From contig NZ_CP054861.1 of the NCBI RefSeq assembly GCF_013459645.1, positions 911,001 through 975,000 of the forward strand: a stretch of 64,000 nucleotides of DNA. Reading direction: 5' to 3'. This DNA comes from Martelella sp. NC20. GTDB taxonomy: Bacteria > Pseudomonadota > Alphaproteobacteria > Rhizobiales > Rhizobiaceae. The translations under genes were made by a program, and so were the position numbers. Below, piece by piece: positions 44,544 to 54,435 of this stretch; positions within the stretch are counted from its first letter, which is position 1; every line of letters starts with the position of its first letter. The notes under the pieces are model-generated. The model was not told the DNA's origin. It saw nothing but the letters and a program-made list of their open reading frames with translations, and searched no databases.

Positions 44544-45785
44544 ATGAACAGGGCCTGCAGAAAGCGGCCCTGCCGGCTTCGTGCCGAAGGGCCGTTGGCT
44601 CCTCACATGGGGCCTTATGCCGAATACCTCGCCGAGCGCGGATATTCGCAGGTTGCTTTTTGGCGGAAGACCTTCCTCGTCAACGAGTTCAGCCGGTGGC
44701 TGGAGCGCGAAGGCGTTCCGGTTGACGAGATCACGAGCGGCCACGAGGAGGAGTTCCTGCGTGATCGCGCCCGTTATCGCCTTCCCAAGGGCGGCGACCG
44801 CATTGCCCTGTCCGGCGTGACGGATTGGCTGCGGCAGCAGGGTATCGTCGGGGACCCCGTCGCAATGCTGGACGATATGTCCGACCTGGATCGCATCGTG
44901 CTGGAATACAAAAGCTGGTTGCGCGAAGATCGCGGACTGGCGTCGGCGACGATCGAGAACTACGCGGGCTATGTCGGCCGGTTCCTGAGGGAGGTATCCG
45001 GCGGGTCGGAATTGCGCCTTGCCTCTGTGCGCCCCGGTCAGATCACGGACTATATCCGCCGACTTGCACCGAAGGATCGCACCTTCGCCGCCGCCAAGCA
45101 CATCGTCACGGCGCTGCGGTCGTTCTTCCGCTTCGCCCGCTACCGCGATTACATCCTCATCGATCTGGCGGCGACGGTTCCATCCGTTGCCGGATGGTCT
45201 ATGGCGTCGATCCCGAGGGCGATGCCTGCCGAACAGGTTCGAACTCTTCTGACCGCGAGCAAGACATGGCGAACGCCCTCTGGCTTGCGTAATCGTGCCG
45301 TCCTGTTGCTGCTCGCCCGGCTTGGGTTGCGGGCCAAGGAAGTCATTAGGCTCGAATTGAAGGATATAGACTGGAACGAAGGGTTCCTGCGTGTCCACGG
45401 CAAGGGGGGCGTGGAACGACTCTTGCCATTGCCCCATGACGTGGGAGAGGCGATCGCCGCCTATCTTGAACATGGGCGACCGGAAACGCCCTGCCGAAGG
45501 GTATTTGTGCGTTCCCGCGCTCCCTTCGACGGCCTCAAAGCGCACAGCGACATCTGCCAGATCGTCGCGCGTGCGATAATGCGCGCCGGCATCAAGCCCA
45601 TGTCGAATGGAGCGCATCAACTTCGTCATGCGCTGGCCATCGACATGCTGCGCGCGGGGGCATCGCTGACGGATATCGGCCAGGTGCTCCGCCACAGCAG
45701 CGCAAATGCAACGCGCCGATACGCCAAGGTCGATCTCGACGCTTTGCGGGAGGTTGCCCTGCCATGGCCGGGGGCGCTGCCATGA
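44544..45785 (+). CDS. Tyrosine recombinase / integrase
   Basis: 413 residues from ATG 44544. An N-terminal SAM-like core-binding domain (LVNEFSRWLEREGV, LDRIVLEYKSWLREDRGLASATIENY) is followed by the catalytic domain with Arg (LARLGLRAKEVIRLELKDIDW), HQLRH (GAHQLRHALAIDML), His (LRHSSANATRRY) and the nucleophile Tyr in RRYAKVD. It overlaps the next recombinase by 4 bases (ATGA), the arrangement seen in the multi-recombinase operons of transposon-like integrases. Confidence 0.85.
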   Translation: MNRACRKRPCRLRAEGPLAPHMGPYAEYLAERGYSQVAFWRKTFLVNEFSRWLEREGVPVDEITSGHEEEFLRDRARYRLPKGGDRIALSGVTDWLRQQGIVGDPVAMLDDMSDLDRIVLEYKSWLREDRGLASATIENYAGYVGRFLREVSGGSELRLASVRPGQITDYIRRLAPKDRTFAAAKHIVTALRSFFRFARYRDYILIDLAATVPSVAGWSMASIPRAMPAEQVRTLLTASKTWRTPSGLRNRAVLLLLARLGLRAKEVIRLELKDIDWNEGFLRVHGKGGVERLLPLPHDVGEAIAAYLEHGRPETPCRRVFVRSRAPFDGLKAHSDICQIVARAIMRAGIKPMSNGAHQLRHALAIDMLRAGASLTDIGQVLRHSSANATRRYAKVDLDALREVALPWPGALP

Positions 45786-46279
45786 CAGGGCTGCGCATCG
45801 CCATCGCCGATTATCTGGAACTGCGCCGCGCTCTGGGCTTCAAGCTGAGAACGGACGAGCGGCTGCTTATGGATTTTGCGGTGTTCATGGAACGGCGTCA
45901 TGCCACGCACATCACGGTAAAGCTGGCGGTGAGATGGGCGCAGCAACCAGCATCGACCGACCCGAACTACCACGCCGGCAGGCTGCGCGCCGTGCGCAGC
46001 TTCGCCCGCTACCGCATCCTGACGGACCCGCGCACCGAGATTCCGCCAGCGGACCTGTTGCCGAGGCAACGGAGTTCCTTCCAGCCGCATATCTTCACCG
46101 GGGAAGAGATCGCGCGCATTCTGGCGGCGAGCCTGCGGTCGCGAGGCTGTGCCACGCGGTTCTATTGCCTTTGCCACTACACCATCTACGGCTTGCTCAG
46201 CGTCACCGGGATGCGGGTCAGCGAGGCCTTGAACCTCGATGTCGATGACGTCGACCTCGTGTCCGGCGTGATCACCTGA
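45782..46279 (+). pseudogene. Second tyrosine recombinase, cut by IS21
   Basis: 165 codons from ATG 45782: MTGLRIAIADYLELRRALGFKLR, SFQPHIFTGEEIARILAASL, YTIYGLLSVTGMRVSEALNLDVDDVDLVSGVIT. The frame stops two bases inside the IS21 left end, so the catalytic C-terminal half (HXXR and Tyr) is lost. Confidence 0.85.
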
Positions 46280-46398
46280 GATCGGCGGTGCAAAAGTCGG
46301 CCACGGAAGCGGCGGAATAATTCGTCCGCGGGCGGAGTAAAATCCGGCCACCTATCTTCCTTCTGCAATGAGCGCAGGAGGGACAGAGGATTTACACC

Positions 46399-47895
46399 GT
46401 GGATCTTTATCTGAAGGTTCGTCTGGCCGTCTCGGAAGGGATGAGCCGGCGTCAGGCAGCCAAACACTTCAACATATCCCGCGACAGCGTAGCGAAGATG
46501 CTGTCGTATTCGACGCCACCTGGCTATCAGCGACAATCACCAGTCCGGCGGCCGAAGCTGGACGCGTTCGTTTCGACGATCGACCACTGGTTGGATGAAG
46601 ACAGACAAGTGCCGCGCAAACAGCGCCATACGGCCAAGCGTGTTTTCGACCGGCTTCGTGATGAGTGCGGGTTCACCGGCGGCTATACGATTATCAAGGA
46701 CTATATCCGGGAGCGGGAACAGCGCCGTCAGGAAGTGTTCGTGCCGCTTTCTCATCCGCCCGGCCATGCGCAGGCGGATTTCGGTGAGGCGACGGTGGTG
46801 ATCGGCGGTGTCGAGCAGAAAGCCCGGTTCTTTGTGCTCGACCTTCCGCATAGCGACGGCTGCTACGTGCGGGCTTATCCGGCGGCGGTGGCCGAGGCCT
46901 GGGTTGATGGCCACGTCCATGCGTTCGCCTTCTTCGGGGCCGTGCCGCAATCGATCGTTTATGACAATGACCGCTGCCTTGTGGCCAGGATCCTGCCTGA
47001 CGGCGCGCGCAAGCGGGCAACACTGTTCAGCGGGTTCCTGTCCCATTATCTGATCCGGGATCGCTATGGCCGCCCCGGAAAGGGCAATGACAAGGGTAAC
47101 GTCGAGGGCCTCGTGGGCTATGCCCGGCGTAACTTCATGGTCCCCATCCCGCAGTTTGCGACCTTTGATGCGTTCAACGCCTTTCTGGAAGAACAGTGCC
47201 GGAAGCGCCAACGTGACAGGCTGCGCGGTGAGAGCGAGACGATCGGTGAACGGCTGCAGCGCGATCTCGCTGCCATGCAGTCCTTGCCAGCGTCGCCATT
47301 TGACGCCTGCGACCAAGCCAGCGCCAGGGTGACGGCCCAGTCTCTCGTTCGCTACAAGACCAACGACTATTCCGTGCCTGTCGCCTACGGTCATCAGGAC
47401 GTTTGGGTTCGAGGCTATGTCGACAAGGTGGTGATCGGCTGCCGCGGCGAGATCATCGCCCGCCATCCCCGGAGTTGGGACCGGGAGGATGTCATCTTCG
47501 ACCCTGTGCATTACCTGCCGCTGATCGAGCGGAAGATCAATGCGCTGGATCAGGCAGCCCCTTTGCAGGGCTGGGATCTCCCGGAGGAATTCGCCACACT
47601 GTGCCGCCTGATGGAAGGCCGCATGGCAAAACATGGCAGGCGGGAATACGTGCAGGTTCTTCGTCTGCTGGAAAGCTTCGATATGGCTGACCTGCATGCG
47701 GCGATCAAGCAAGCCCTGCAACTCGGGGCGATTGGCTTCGACGCCGTCAAACATCTGATTCTTTGCCGGATAGAGCGCCGGCCGCCGCGACTGGATCTGT
47801 CGATTTATCCCTATCTGCCGAGAGCAACCGTCGAGACGACATCGGCGAAGGCGTATATGGGCCTCCTGTCATCGGGGAAGGGAGAAGCGGCATGA
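46399..47895 (+). CDS. istA: IS21 IstA transposase
   Basis: 498 residues from GTG 46399, with AGGAGG about 22 bases upstream. N-terminal HTH (VSEGMSRRQAAKHFNISRDSVAKML); DDE domain with HAQADFGEATVVIGG, PQSIVYDN and GNDKGNVEGLVGYARRNF. C-terminal domain as in IS21 transposases. Intact. Confidence 0.93.
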   Translation: MDLYLKVRLAVSEGMSRRQAAKHFNISRDSVAKMLSYSTPPGYQRQSPVRRPKLDAFVSTIDHWLDEDRQVPRKQRHTAKRVFDRLRDECGFTGGYTIIKDYIREREQRRQEVFVPLSHPPGHAQADFGEATVVIGGVEQKARFFVLDLPHSDGCYVRAYPAAVAEAWVDGHVHAFAFFGAVPQSIVYDNDRCLVARILPDGARKRATLFSGFLSHYLIRDRYGRPGKGNDKGNVEGLVGYARRNFMVPIPQFATFDAFNAFLEEQCRKRQRDRLRGESETIGERLQRDLAAMQSLPASPFDACDQASARVTAQSLVRYKTNDYSVPVAYGHQDVWVRGYVDKVVIGCRGEIIARHPRSWDREDVIFDPVHYLPLIERKINALDQAAPLQGWDLPEEFATLCRLMEGRMAKHGRREYVQVLRLLESFDMADLHAAIKQALQLGAIGFDAVKHLILCRIERRPPRLDLSIYPYLPRATVETTSAKAYMGLLSSGKGEAA

Positions 47896-48650
47896 GCGCC
47901 GAAGCACCCGAGATCCTGCTTGCCCACTATCTCAAGAGCCTGAAGCTGCCGACCTTCCAGCGGGAGTATCAGAAACTGGCCCGGCTTTGCGCCACCGAGG
48001 GTGTCGACCACATCGGATACCTCACCCGGCTTGCCGAGCGGGAAATGATCGAACGGGATCGCCGCAAGGTCGAGCGGCGTATCAAGGCAGCCAAATTCCC
48101 GGTTGTCAAAAGCCTCGACAGTTTCGATTTTGCCGCCATCCCGAAGCTCAACAAGATGCAGGTGCTGGAGCTGGCCCGCTGCGAATGGATCGAGCGTCGC
48201 GAGAACGTCATCGCTCTCGGCCCCAGCGGAACCGGGAAGACGCACATAGCGCTCGCCCTCGGCCTTTCAGCCTGCCAGAAGGGCCTGTCCGTTGGCTTCA
48301 CCACAGCCGCAGCCATGGTCAGTGAGATGATGGAAGCCCGTGACGAGCGGCGCCTCTTGCGTTTCCAGAAGCAGATGGCAGGGTACAAGTTGCTGATCAT
48401 CGACGAACTCGGCTTCGTGCCGCTCTCCAAGACTGGCGCGGAACTGCTGTTCGAGTTGATCTCGCAACGTTATGAGCGGGGCGCCACCCTGATCACCAGC
48501 AATTTGCCCTTTGACGAATGGACAGAAATCATGGGATCCGAGCGCCTGACCGGCGCTCTGCTCGACCGCGTCACGCACCATGTCAACATTCTCGAAATGA
48601 ATGGCGACAGCTATCGTCTCGCCCAAAGCCGTGCCCGAAAGGCCAGCTGA
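47892..48650 (+). CDS. istB: IS21 IstB helper ATPase
   Basis: 252 residues from ATG 47892, overlapping istA by 4 bases. DnaC-like AAA+ protein: Walker A LGPSGTGKTHIALAL, Walker B LLIIDELGFVPL, and sensor TLITSNLPFDEWTEIMG. Assists target selection by IstA. Confidence 0.93.
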   Translation: MSAEAPEILLAHYLKSLKLPTFQREYQKLARLCATEGVDHIGYLTRLAEREMIERDRRKVERRIKAAKFPVVKSLDSFDFAAIPKLNKMQVLELARCEWIERRENVIALGPSGTGKTHIALALGLSACQKGLSVGFTTAAAMVSEMMEARDERRLLRFQKQMAGYKLLIIDELGFVPLSKTGAELLFELISQRYERGATLITSNLPFDEWTEIMGSERLTGALLDRVTHHVNILEMNGDSYRLAQSRARKAS

Positions 48651-48781
48651 AACCCTTCAAAAATCGCTACGCAGGTATGAGGCCCCCGCTCGGGCTACGC
48701 CCTCCCGCGGGCCTCATACCTGCGCCCGAGGTGGCCGACTTTTGCTCCGCCCCGTGGCCGGTTTTTACGCCGCCGTTGACA

Positions 48782-49108
48782 GCGCGCTTCCTTGATGCGG
48801 TTGAAGAACCGCTCGACGAGGTTTCGATAGCGATAGAGGAACGGACTGAAAGCGAAGGTCTTTTTCCGGTTCCGTTTCGCCGGGATGTTGGCGAATGCCT
48901 TTGCCTGAGTTGCCGTGGCGCGGATGGCGTCGGTGTCATAGCCACGATCGGCCAAAAGCGTCGTTCCGGCATGAAGTCTGGTGAGCAGATCTTCGGCGTA
49001 GCGACAATCAGCATGCTGACCTTCCGAGAGGCGAAGATCAATCGGCAGCCCGTCGGCATCGACGAGAGCGTGGATCTTCGTCGTCAGGCCGCCTCTGGAA
49101 CGTCCCAT
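48782..49108 (-). pseudogene. IS5 transposase OrfB, truncated
   Basis: MGRSRGGLTTKIHALVDADGLPI, LLADRGYDTDAIR and the final block YRNLVERFFNRIKEARC. After NRIK the family sequence is replaced by IS21 end sequence, so the last ~35 residues are missing. Confidence 0.8.
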
Positions 49109-49449
49109 GCTTCGATTGGTGCCCCCTTTTTACCGGTGGCGCCATGCTGATGCACGCGAACACACGACGAATCGATCATCTGAATATCACCGTCGAAGGC
49201 GGAAGAAATCGCCTTGAGAAGGCGATCCCAGACACCAGCCCGCCGCCAGCGGACAAAGCGATTATAACAGGTGGTGTGAGGACCATAGCGTTCCGGAACA
49301 TCCGCCCATGGGCTGCCGGTGCGAAAGCGCCAGAGAATGCCGTTGATCACACGACGATCATCAACCCGCGGCACGCCGCGGCTGTTGTTGGGCAAAAGCG
49401 GCTCGATCACCGCCCACTCGAAATCCGTCAGGTCAAAACGTCGGCGCAT
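49084..49449 (-). CDS. IS5 transposase OrfA
   Basis: 121 residues from ATG 49449: MRRRFDLTDFEWAVIEPLLPNN, RVDDRRVINGILWRFRTGSPWADVPERYGPHTTCYNRFVRWRRAGVW, IQMIDSSCVRVHQHGA. Contains the DUF4096 N-terminal part and the first catalytic Asp (IDSS). Expressed with OrfB by frameshifting. Confidence 0.8.
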   Translation of the reverse strand: MRRRFDLTDFEWAVIEPLLPNNSRGVPRVDDRRVINGILWRFRTGSPWADVPERYGPHTTCYNRFVRWRRAGVWDRLLKAISSAFDGDIQMIDSSCVRVHQHGATGKKGAPIEAWDVPEAA

Positions 49450-49496
49450 CAAGGGTCTCCTTTCCTGAGACCATTGAATCAAATCATTCCGGAGAA

Positions 49497-50402
49497 GTGA
49501 AACCGTTTATGGGTTTAAGGCCTAGGGTGCAATCCTGGATCGCAAGTGAAATTCTGAACCGTGCGCCCTGCCATCCGGCCAGTACAGCTTTTGCCCCTGG
49601 AAGCAGGCTGGTTGCTGCAGCAAGACCACACTGTCAGGCTCAGTGGATGATTAAGTTTGACGTTCAGGATTTTTTCGAGTCGATAACAGAAATAGATGCG
49701 TTTCGGGTTTTTCGCGACAGGGGGTATCAGGCCCTGGTTGCTTTTGAATTGGCGCGGCTATGCACCCGCCTGCGAGACAAGCACCGAGTTCCGACCAGTT
49801 ACTTGCCGTCACGCCGGCGGTCGCGATATCGTGGACCTGACATCGAAGCGCTGTATCCTCGCAAGCATTTGGGCGTGCTCCCACAAGGAGCTCCGACGAG
49901 TCCAATGCTTTCCAACCTTGCAGTTTCTGACTTAGACGCAAATCTAAACCTTATTGCAGAGAAGTTTGGACTTCGATATTCTCGTTATGCAGATGATCTG
50001 ACGTTCTCCACGACTAAGAAATCCTTTGGCCGCAGCAACTCTATAAGATTGGTGGGTGAGATTTACCAAGAAATTATCGCACGCGGCCTTTCTCCGAATC
50101 GATCCAAGACCTCGATAATAGCACCTGGGGCCAGGAAAGTGGTTCTTGGCTTGCTGGTCGATGGTCAGCGTCCACGCTTGACGAGGGAGTTTCGTTCACG
50201 GCTTCGAATGCATCTATAACACATTACCCATGACGAGCATGGCCCAAGTCGACATGCAAAAGTACGAGGCTTCACTTCAGTCGAGGGTTTACGGCAACAT
50301 CTGCTAGGCCTGATCGCGTTCGCAGGCCAGATAGACTCGGTGTATGCCGATAAATGTAGGGCCAATATGTATAAAGCTGACTGGTCAGCCACAACGACCT
50401 GA
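49497..50402 (+). pseudogene. Retron-type reverse transcriptase, broken
   Basis: RT domain of the retron/group-II-like RVT_1 family: WMIKFDVQDFFESI (motif 3), LGVLPQGAPTSPMLSNL (motif 4), LRYSRYADDLTFST (motif 5, catalytic YADD) and RGLSPNRSKTSI. The N-terminal finger motifs are missing, cut at the IS5 border. A TAA at 50217-50219 stops the frame, which resumes as HITHDEHGPSRHAKVRGFTSVEGLRQHLLGLIAFAGQIDSV, the expected RT tail. Any ncRNA that preceded it is also gone. It may be a retron remnant, but other RT classes cannot be excluded. Confidence 0.75.
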
Positions 50403-50735
50403 GACTTCGAAAAGTAGTGGGATTTTCCCTTAGGAGAGCTTTTGGGGGGACATTTGACTACGACTTTGCGTCAACTGAAAGGTCCCTGAAACGAGTGCCC
50501 TTGTCGGTACTGCGCTCTGGTTGGCCTTCCGCTTCGGAATGACACTGGTCATGCCCAGTACCTGGTTCGAATGTCCGTTCAGGGCCGGTCGATAAGCTGA
50601 GCGCGTCGCTGCGCGTGCAAAATCGGCCTGACGCGCTCTGGTCAGTTTGGGCTTGAAGGAGCCATTCGCTGCGCATTGCTCCAAGGTCGGCAATTGACAC
50701 AGCTACCCGCGGGACGACGAAGACAGCATATTACC
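50403..50735. other. Intergenic region, nothing recognised
   Basis: About 330 bases between the RT remnant and the DUF2285 gene. Open frames on the minus strand (50693-50430) have no family likeness and atypical composition. Confidence 0.4.
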
Positions 50736-51519
50736 TTACCTTTGTCGGACCTTGATCGGATAGTGCAGCATAAGCCGATAGCCGCCGCGCATCATCCTGA
50801 TGCCGTGGGCAGCCAGGCGACGCACCCTATTCTTTCGCGGGTCGCTCTCGAAATCCTCCTTCGTGCCGTGAAACCCGAGCACCCCTTCGGCGATGGATCG
50901 ATAGCTCTCACCCTGCAGGCGCGCATCAAGCGCACGCAATGACATAATATGCCACGCGCGGAGTTGATCGGGAATATTCCTGAAGTCCGGCCCCGGCTTT
51001 CTGCCGCGCAGGGCCCTCCATAGGCGACGTGCTGCGTGGGCGCGCAATTCGAGGAATTCGTCCATCGGAAGAGTGACGACGTAGAATGCAGCCGTATTAG
51101 GCAAGGATTCGGGTAGCCAGAACTGATGTTCGACGCCATCCATCTGCCAGATACCATGCCAGCCATCGGCGGCGCGGCGCAGTTCGAGGCCGTCGAGATG
51201 GGCGAGAACGACGACTGGCTGGCGGGTCACCTCGTCCGGTACGGTCGGTACCAGTTTGACGGCCTGCGGCTGAAACCGGGGTGACCAGAACAGCGGATCG
51301 TGCTTTGGCGATGTCTCGGGATCGTGCGGGAAACCGCAATCCCCACCGTCGTACAAAGTTTTCGAGCTCACTCTCATCCGAACGCCCGGTCCGGGCCAGA
51401 CGCTGAAAATCCCTATGATACTCGTCATTGCGACGAAGATACTCCCAGGCGAAACCGGCAGCGGGAAGGGTCTTCGCATGCCCGTAAGCCGCTGGCGTCC
51501 GCCAATCGATTTTGATCAT
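50736..51519 (-). pseudogene. DUF6499-DUF2285 protein gene, frameshifted
   Basis: The first frame from 51519 gives MIKIDWRTPAAYGHAKTL, FAWEYLRRNDEYHRDFQRL and FVRRWGLRF (DUF6499-like N-terminus). The second frame then gives FPHDPETSPKHDPLFWSPRF, VVVLAHLDGLELRRAADGWH and the DUF2285 C-terminus RLAAHGIRMMRGGYRLMLHYPI. One surplus C in a CCC run near 51336 explains the shift. Such proteins accompany ICE relaxase/regulatory genes in alphaproteobacteria. It is either inactivated or a sequencing error. Confidence 0.7.
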
Positions 51520-51784
51520 GGCGTGTCCTCCTCACGGACGTGCGAGACCACGCCCGATCCATGAGTTTCCACCACGGATCAATCGGCCAGTAGAGGGAAT
51601 AGTGCGATATGTTGTTCGCCTAATCCGAACACTTGTCGCCGCTCAGATAAATGGTTCTGCTATGATTTCGCGAGCCGGGCGCAGCCCGGCGAGCGGCGGC
51701 CATGTTTTCGGGCATGGGCGCAACGCCGATCCGCAATGCCGGATCGGCGGAAATTCGGGAGGTCGGAAGACCTGAAAAGCGGAA

Positions 51785-51816
51785 AGCCGCGCAACCGGGT
51801 TTCTGGTTGCGCGGCT
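51785..51816 (-). terminator. Strong terminator hairpin after the DUF932 gene
   Basis: AGCCGCGCAACC and its exact complement form a 12-base-pair stem with the 8-base loop GGGTTTCT. It lies 8 bases beyond the stop of the minus-strand DUF932 gene, and the following minus-strand sequence is T-rich (TTTCCGCTTTTC). Confidence 0.75.
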
Positions 51817-51823
51817 CTGCCGG

Positions 51824-53020
51824 TTATGCGGCCTTTTCCAGCAAGGTTCTGGCCTTCGCCTCCAGTTCAAGGCGGTTGTCCTGATGGGCCTTGCTGCGGG
51901 CATGGGCCGTCATGCCCTGCACGAAATCGAAGATGCTTTCGGGCGGGTGACCTTCCTCCTGCAACACGGTTTCGATAATCTTGCCGGTCTCCGCCTTGCT
52001 GAAACCCCGCTTGCGCAGGAAGCTTTCCCGGTCCTCGTCGGTGCGAGCGACGATCCGTTCCCGCGCCGCCCTGATCCCGGCGACGAAGGGCGCGGGCGAG
52101 GAATTGGCGAAGCTGGTCAATGCCGGGGCCGCTTCATGGGCGAAACGCTGCGCGGCAAACTTGCTGTGCCGGATGCTGATTTCCTCGAAACCCTCCACGC
52201 CCCAAAGGTTGCGATTCATGCAAACCGCCCGGAGATAGAAAGAGGCAATGCCGAGGGTCTTCGATCCGACTTCGCTGTTCCAGCAATAGAAGCCCCGGAA
52301 ATAAAGATCAGGGTCGCCGTTCGGCAGGCGGCCGGCTTCGATGGGGTGGGTATCGTCCACGAGGAAAAGGAACACATCCCGGTCGCTGGCGTAAAGCGTG
52401 GTTGTGTCCTTGGTCACGTCCACGAATGGATTGTGCGTCATGGTCGCCCAATCCAGCACGCCCGGCACCTTCCACATGGTATCGCCGACGCCATTGCCCG
52501 CGATCTTCATGACGGCGGCGACAAGTTCATGGTCCCAGATGCGGCCATAATCCGGGCCGGTCACGGCACGAAGCTCCACGCGCCCGTCCCCGGTTTCCAG
52601 CGTCTTCACCAATTCGCCGCGATGACTGACAAGGCCATGTTGCAGATTGATGCCCGCCAGCGGTGCGGGAAGGTCGCGCAGGTAGCGGGCCGGTGCGCCG
52701 ACAAGGCTACAAAGCTGGGCGAAACTCCAATGCGTCGGGGCGACGGGCTGCTCCTGTCCGGGAACGATCAGCGAAAGCCGTTCCGCGTCGTCGCGGCTCG
52801 CCTCCACGCGCACGGCGCGGCTTTCCACGGTGCGGGCCTTGGCGCGATCCGCGCAGGTCTTCACGGCGTCGTAAAGCTCGGTCAGCGACAGATAGCGTTC
52901 ATCATCCGGGCGCGAAAACCATTCCGACGAAACTCGGCTGATATTCTCGCCGCGCGAAATGTCCACGCGGAAGCCTTTGGAAACGGGCTGCTGCTGAGGG
53001 TTCAGGGTCATGGTGTTCAT
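51824..53020 (-). CDS. DUF932 protein (ICE/plasmid accessory)
   Basis: 398 residues. DUF932 family: VSSEWFSRPDDERYLSLTELYDAV near the N-terminus, RAVTGPDYGRIWDHELVAAVMKIA, LYASDRDVFLFLVDD, FYCWNSEVGSKTLGIASFYLRAVCMNRNLWG and a helical C-terminus. Such proteins are encoded by many ICEs and plasmids; function unknown. AAAGGAAAAG precedes the start. Intact, with its own terminator. Confidence 0.88.
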   Translation of the reverse strand: MNTMTLNPQQQPVSKGFRVDISRGENISRVSSEWFSRPDDERYLSLTELYDAVKTCADRAKARTVESRAVRVEASRDDAERLSLIVPGQEQPVAPTHWSFAQLCSLVGAPARYLRDLPAPLAGINLQHGLVSHRGELVKTLETGDGRVELRAVTGPDYGRIWDHELVAAVMKIAGNGVGDTMWKVPGVLDWATMTHNPFVDVTKDTTTLYASDRDVFLFLVDDTHPIEAGRLPNGDPDLYFRGFYCWNSEVGSKTLGIASFYLRAVCMNRNLWGVEGFEEISIRHSKFAAQRFAHEAAPALTSFANSSPAPFVAGIRAARERIVARTDEDRESFLRKRGFSKAETGKIIETVLQEEGHPPESIFDFVQGMTAHARSKAHQDNRLELEAKARTLLEKAA

Positions 53021-53418
53021 GGTCTTTTCCTTTCATGGGCTTGGGTTGGAGCGCAGCGCTGCGCTGCAACCCTGCCCGTCGGCGAGACCGGGGGGTGCAA
53101 GGCGCAAGGGCGGACGGGCGGAGGGGGATCACCCGGCCTGCACAAGCGGATCGAAGTCGTGACGAAGATGCGAAGCATGTATCCGCGCGGAAGGCTGGGG
53201 ATACCGCCCGTCCGCCCTTGTGCCGCGCCAGGGGGCAGCGCCCCCAAGGAACCGGCCCGGCCAAAGCGTAGCGGCGGCCGGGGGAGAAGATCTGATCGGG
53301 ATACGCAAAGCCTGAAAGCCGGAACCCCATATCCCGATCTCCTTGTACCAAGAGCGGCGGCGGCAATGAGCAAAAAGAAGCCCCGCTCGGATGAGCGGGG
53401 CGGTCTCGGGTTTAGGTC
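53021..53418. other. Spacer between DUF932 and DUF736 genes
   Basis: Very GC-rich, with no frame of recognisable content on either strand. The end near 53380-53402 has CCCCGCTCGGATGAGCGGGG, an 8-base-pair hairpin with a 4-base loop that is a likely terminator for the DUF736 gene. Confidence 0.45.
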
Positions 53419-53736
53419 TCAGTCGCCGTTGCGGCGGGACCAGATGAGGTTGTGGGACTTTCCGTCTTCGGCTTCGACCAGGCTGGCGTAGATCGGGGCC
53501 GGAAAGCTCGGATCGTCCAGCTTGACGCTGAAGTATTCGCGCTGCGTCTCGCGGGCGATCTTCTTCCAGGCCGCGCCGAACTCGGTGGCTCCGGCGAAGA
53601 TGCGGAAATCGGGACCGCGCTCGCTGTCGCCCTCGGTGGCGGTGAACTTGGCCTTGACGTTGAGGGTCAGGGTCTTGACTGCACCGGTGAAGCCCGCGCC
53701 GTTCTCGTTCCGGGTGAAAGTGCCGATGGTTGCCAT
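53419..53736 (-). CDS. DUF736 protein (ICE accessory)
   Basis: 105 residues from ATG 53736: [67 protein letters not shown]. This is a complete DUF736 protein, a small family typical of rhizobial ICEs and symbiosis islands, function unknown. It supports the view that 44-54 kb is the remains of an ICE. Confidence 0.9.
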   Translation of the reverse strand: MATIGTFTRNENGAGFTGAVKTLTLNVKAKFTATEGDSERGPDFRIFAGATEFGAAWKKIARETQREYFSVKLDDPSFPAPIYASLVEAEDGKSHNLIWSRRNGD

Positions 53737-53929
53737 TGTCGTGTTCGTGCGCCAAGAGTGACGGCTGGAAACCGTCACGCGCACTTGTTGCCCCTGCGGG
53801 GTGGGAGACCCCGACGCCAACGCGCCGCAAGCGCGGGGGTGAAGCAGACGGGTGAGGTAAACCGGGTGCCTCCGGCGAACCATAAATAAGCAGAACCCGT
53901 CAAAGCCGGACGATAAGGGACTTCCGCCC

Positions 53930-54425
53930 GTAGTCGGTCCGGTGAGCGTGCCTGTTATGGGAAGGGTGATCGAACCGATGCTTGAAGCCTCGTTGCAACA
54001 TGGAATCCGCCAAATCGGAAGTGGGCGGATCGGTCGAAAGACCGGAGGAGTGCCGGTCCCCGCTGGATGTACGGGGACCAGGGGCGCGTGCTGGTGCGCG
54101 CGTCAGCCAGCGGCCCAGCTTGCGGTGGCCGGTGGCCGGAATCCTCACGGGGTAGAGTCGGTCCCTAAGGCAGGCGAAGGGACAGCAGGTGAACTTGGGA
54201 ACCTTGCCGTGTTTTCTCCCGCAGGATTGCGCGAGATGATCGAGGCGACCGATGATCGGCGCGGCAGGGGGCGGAGTCTTCGTAGTAGTCCGAGGGTGGG
54301 AAAGCCGTCCACATGGCGAAGGGAGACAGTGAGTGAAGCAAGCCGGCAGGAGGTGGGTCGATGAAGCCCGATGCGGTGAATACCGTGTTCGTCCTCGACA
54401 TGCAGCGCAAGCTTCACAGGTGGAG
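53930..54425 (+). mobile_element. 5' fragment of a group II intron with RT start
   Basis: Long structured RNA-like sequence (repeated GGGA, GTGAGC and AAGCCG elements; ...GGTGGGAAAGCCGTCCACATGG... region near 54296) of the sort found upstream of group II intron RT genes. It ends with ATG 54361 and MKPDAVNTVFVLDMQRKLHRWS, the usual N-terminus of LtrA-like RTs. The reading then breaks into an IS3 fragment. Likely truncated. Confidence 0.55.
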
Positions 54426-54435
54426 TGTCGCGGAG

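Larger units (their letters stand above)
46277..48781 (+). mobile_element. IS21-family insertion sequence
   Basis: Ends begin TG and contain repeated inner and outer sites: left GCAAAAGTCGGCCAC and GTAAAATCCGGCCAC; right the inverse of GTAAAAACCGGCCAC and GCAAAAGTCGGCCAC. It encodes istA and istB. The flanks (CACC on the left, GCGC on the right) show no target duplication, and the flanking genes (recombinase, IS5) are each cut at the IS border, implying a deletion or recombination next to the IS. Confidence 0.85.
48782..49490 (-). mobile_element. IS5-family element, cut at its 3' end by IS21
   Basis: Contains two overlapping frames of an IS427-group IS5 transposase and is truncated at the IS21 right end. 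A run of five A and five G (minus strand, about 49121-49131) in the overlap could be the frameshift site normal for this group. Its other end has inserted into the reverse transcriptase gene. Confidence 0.7.
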
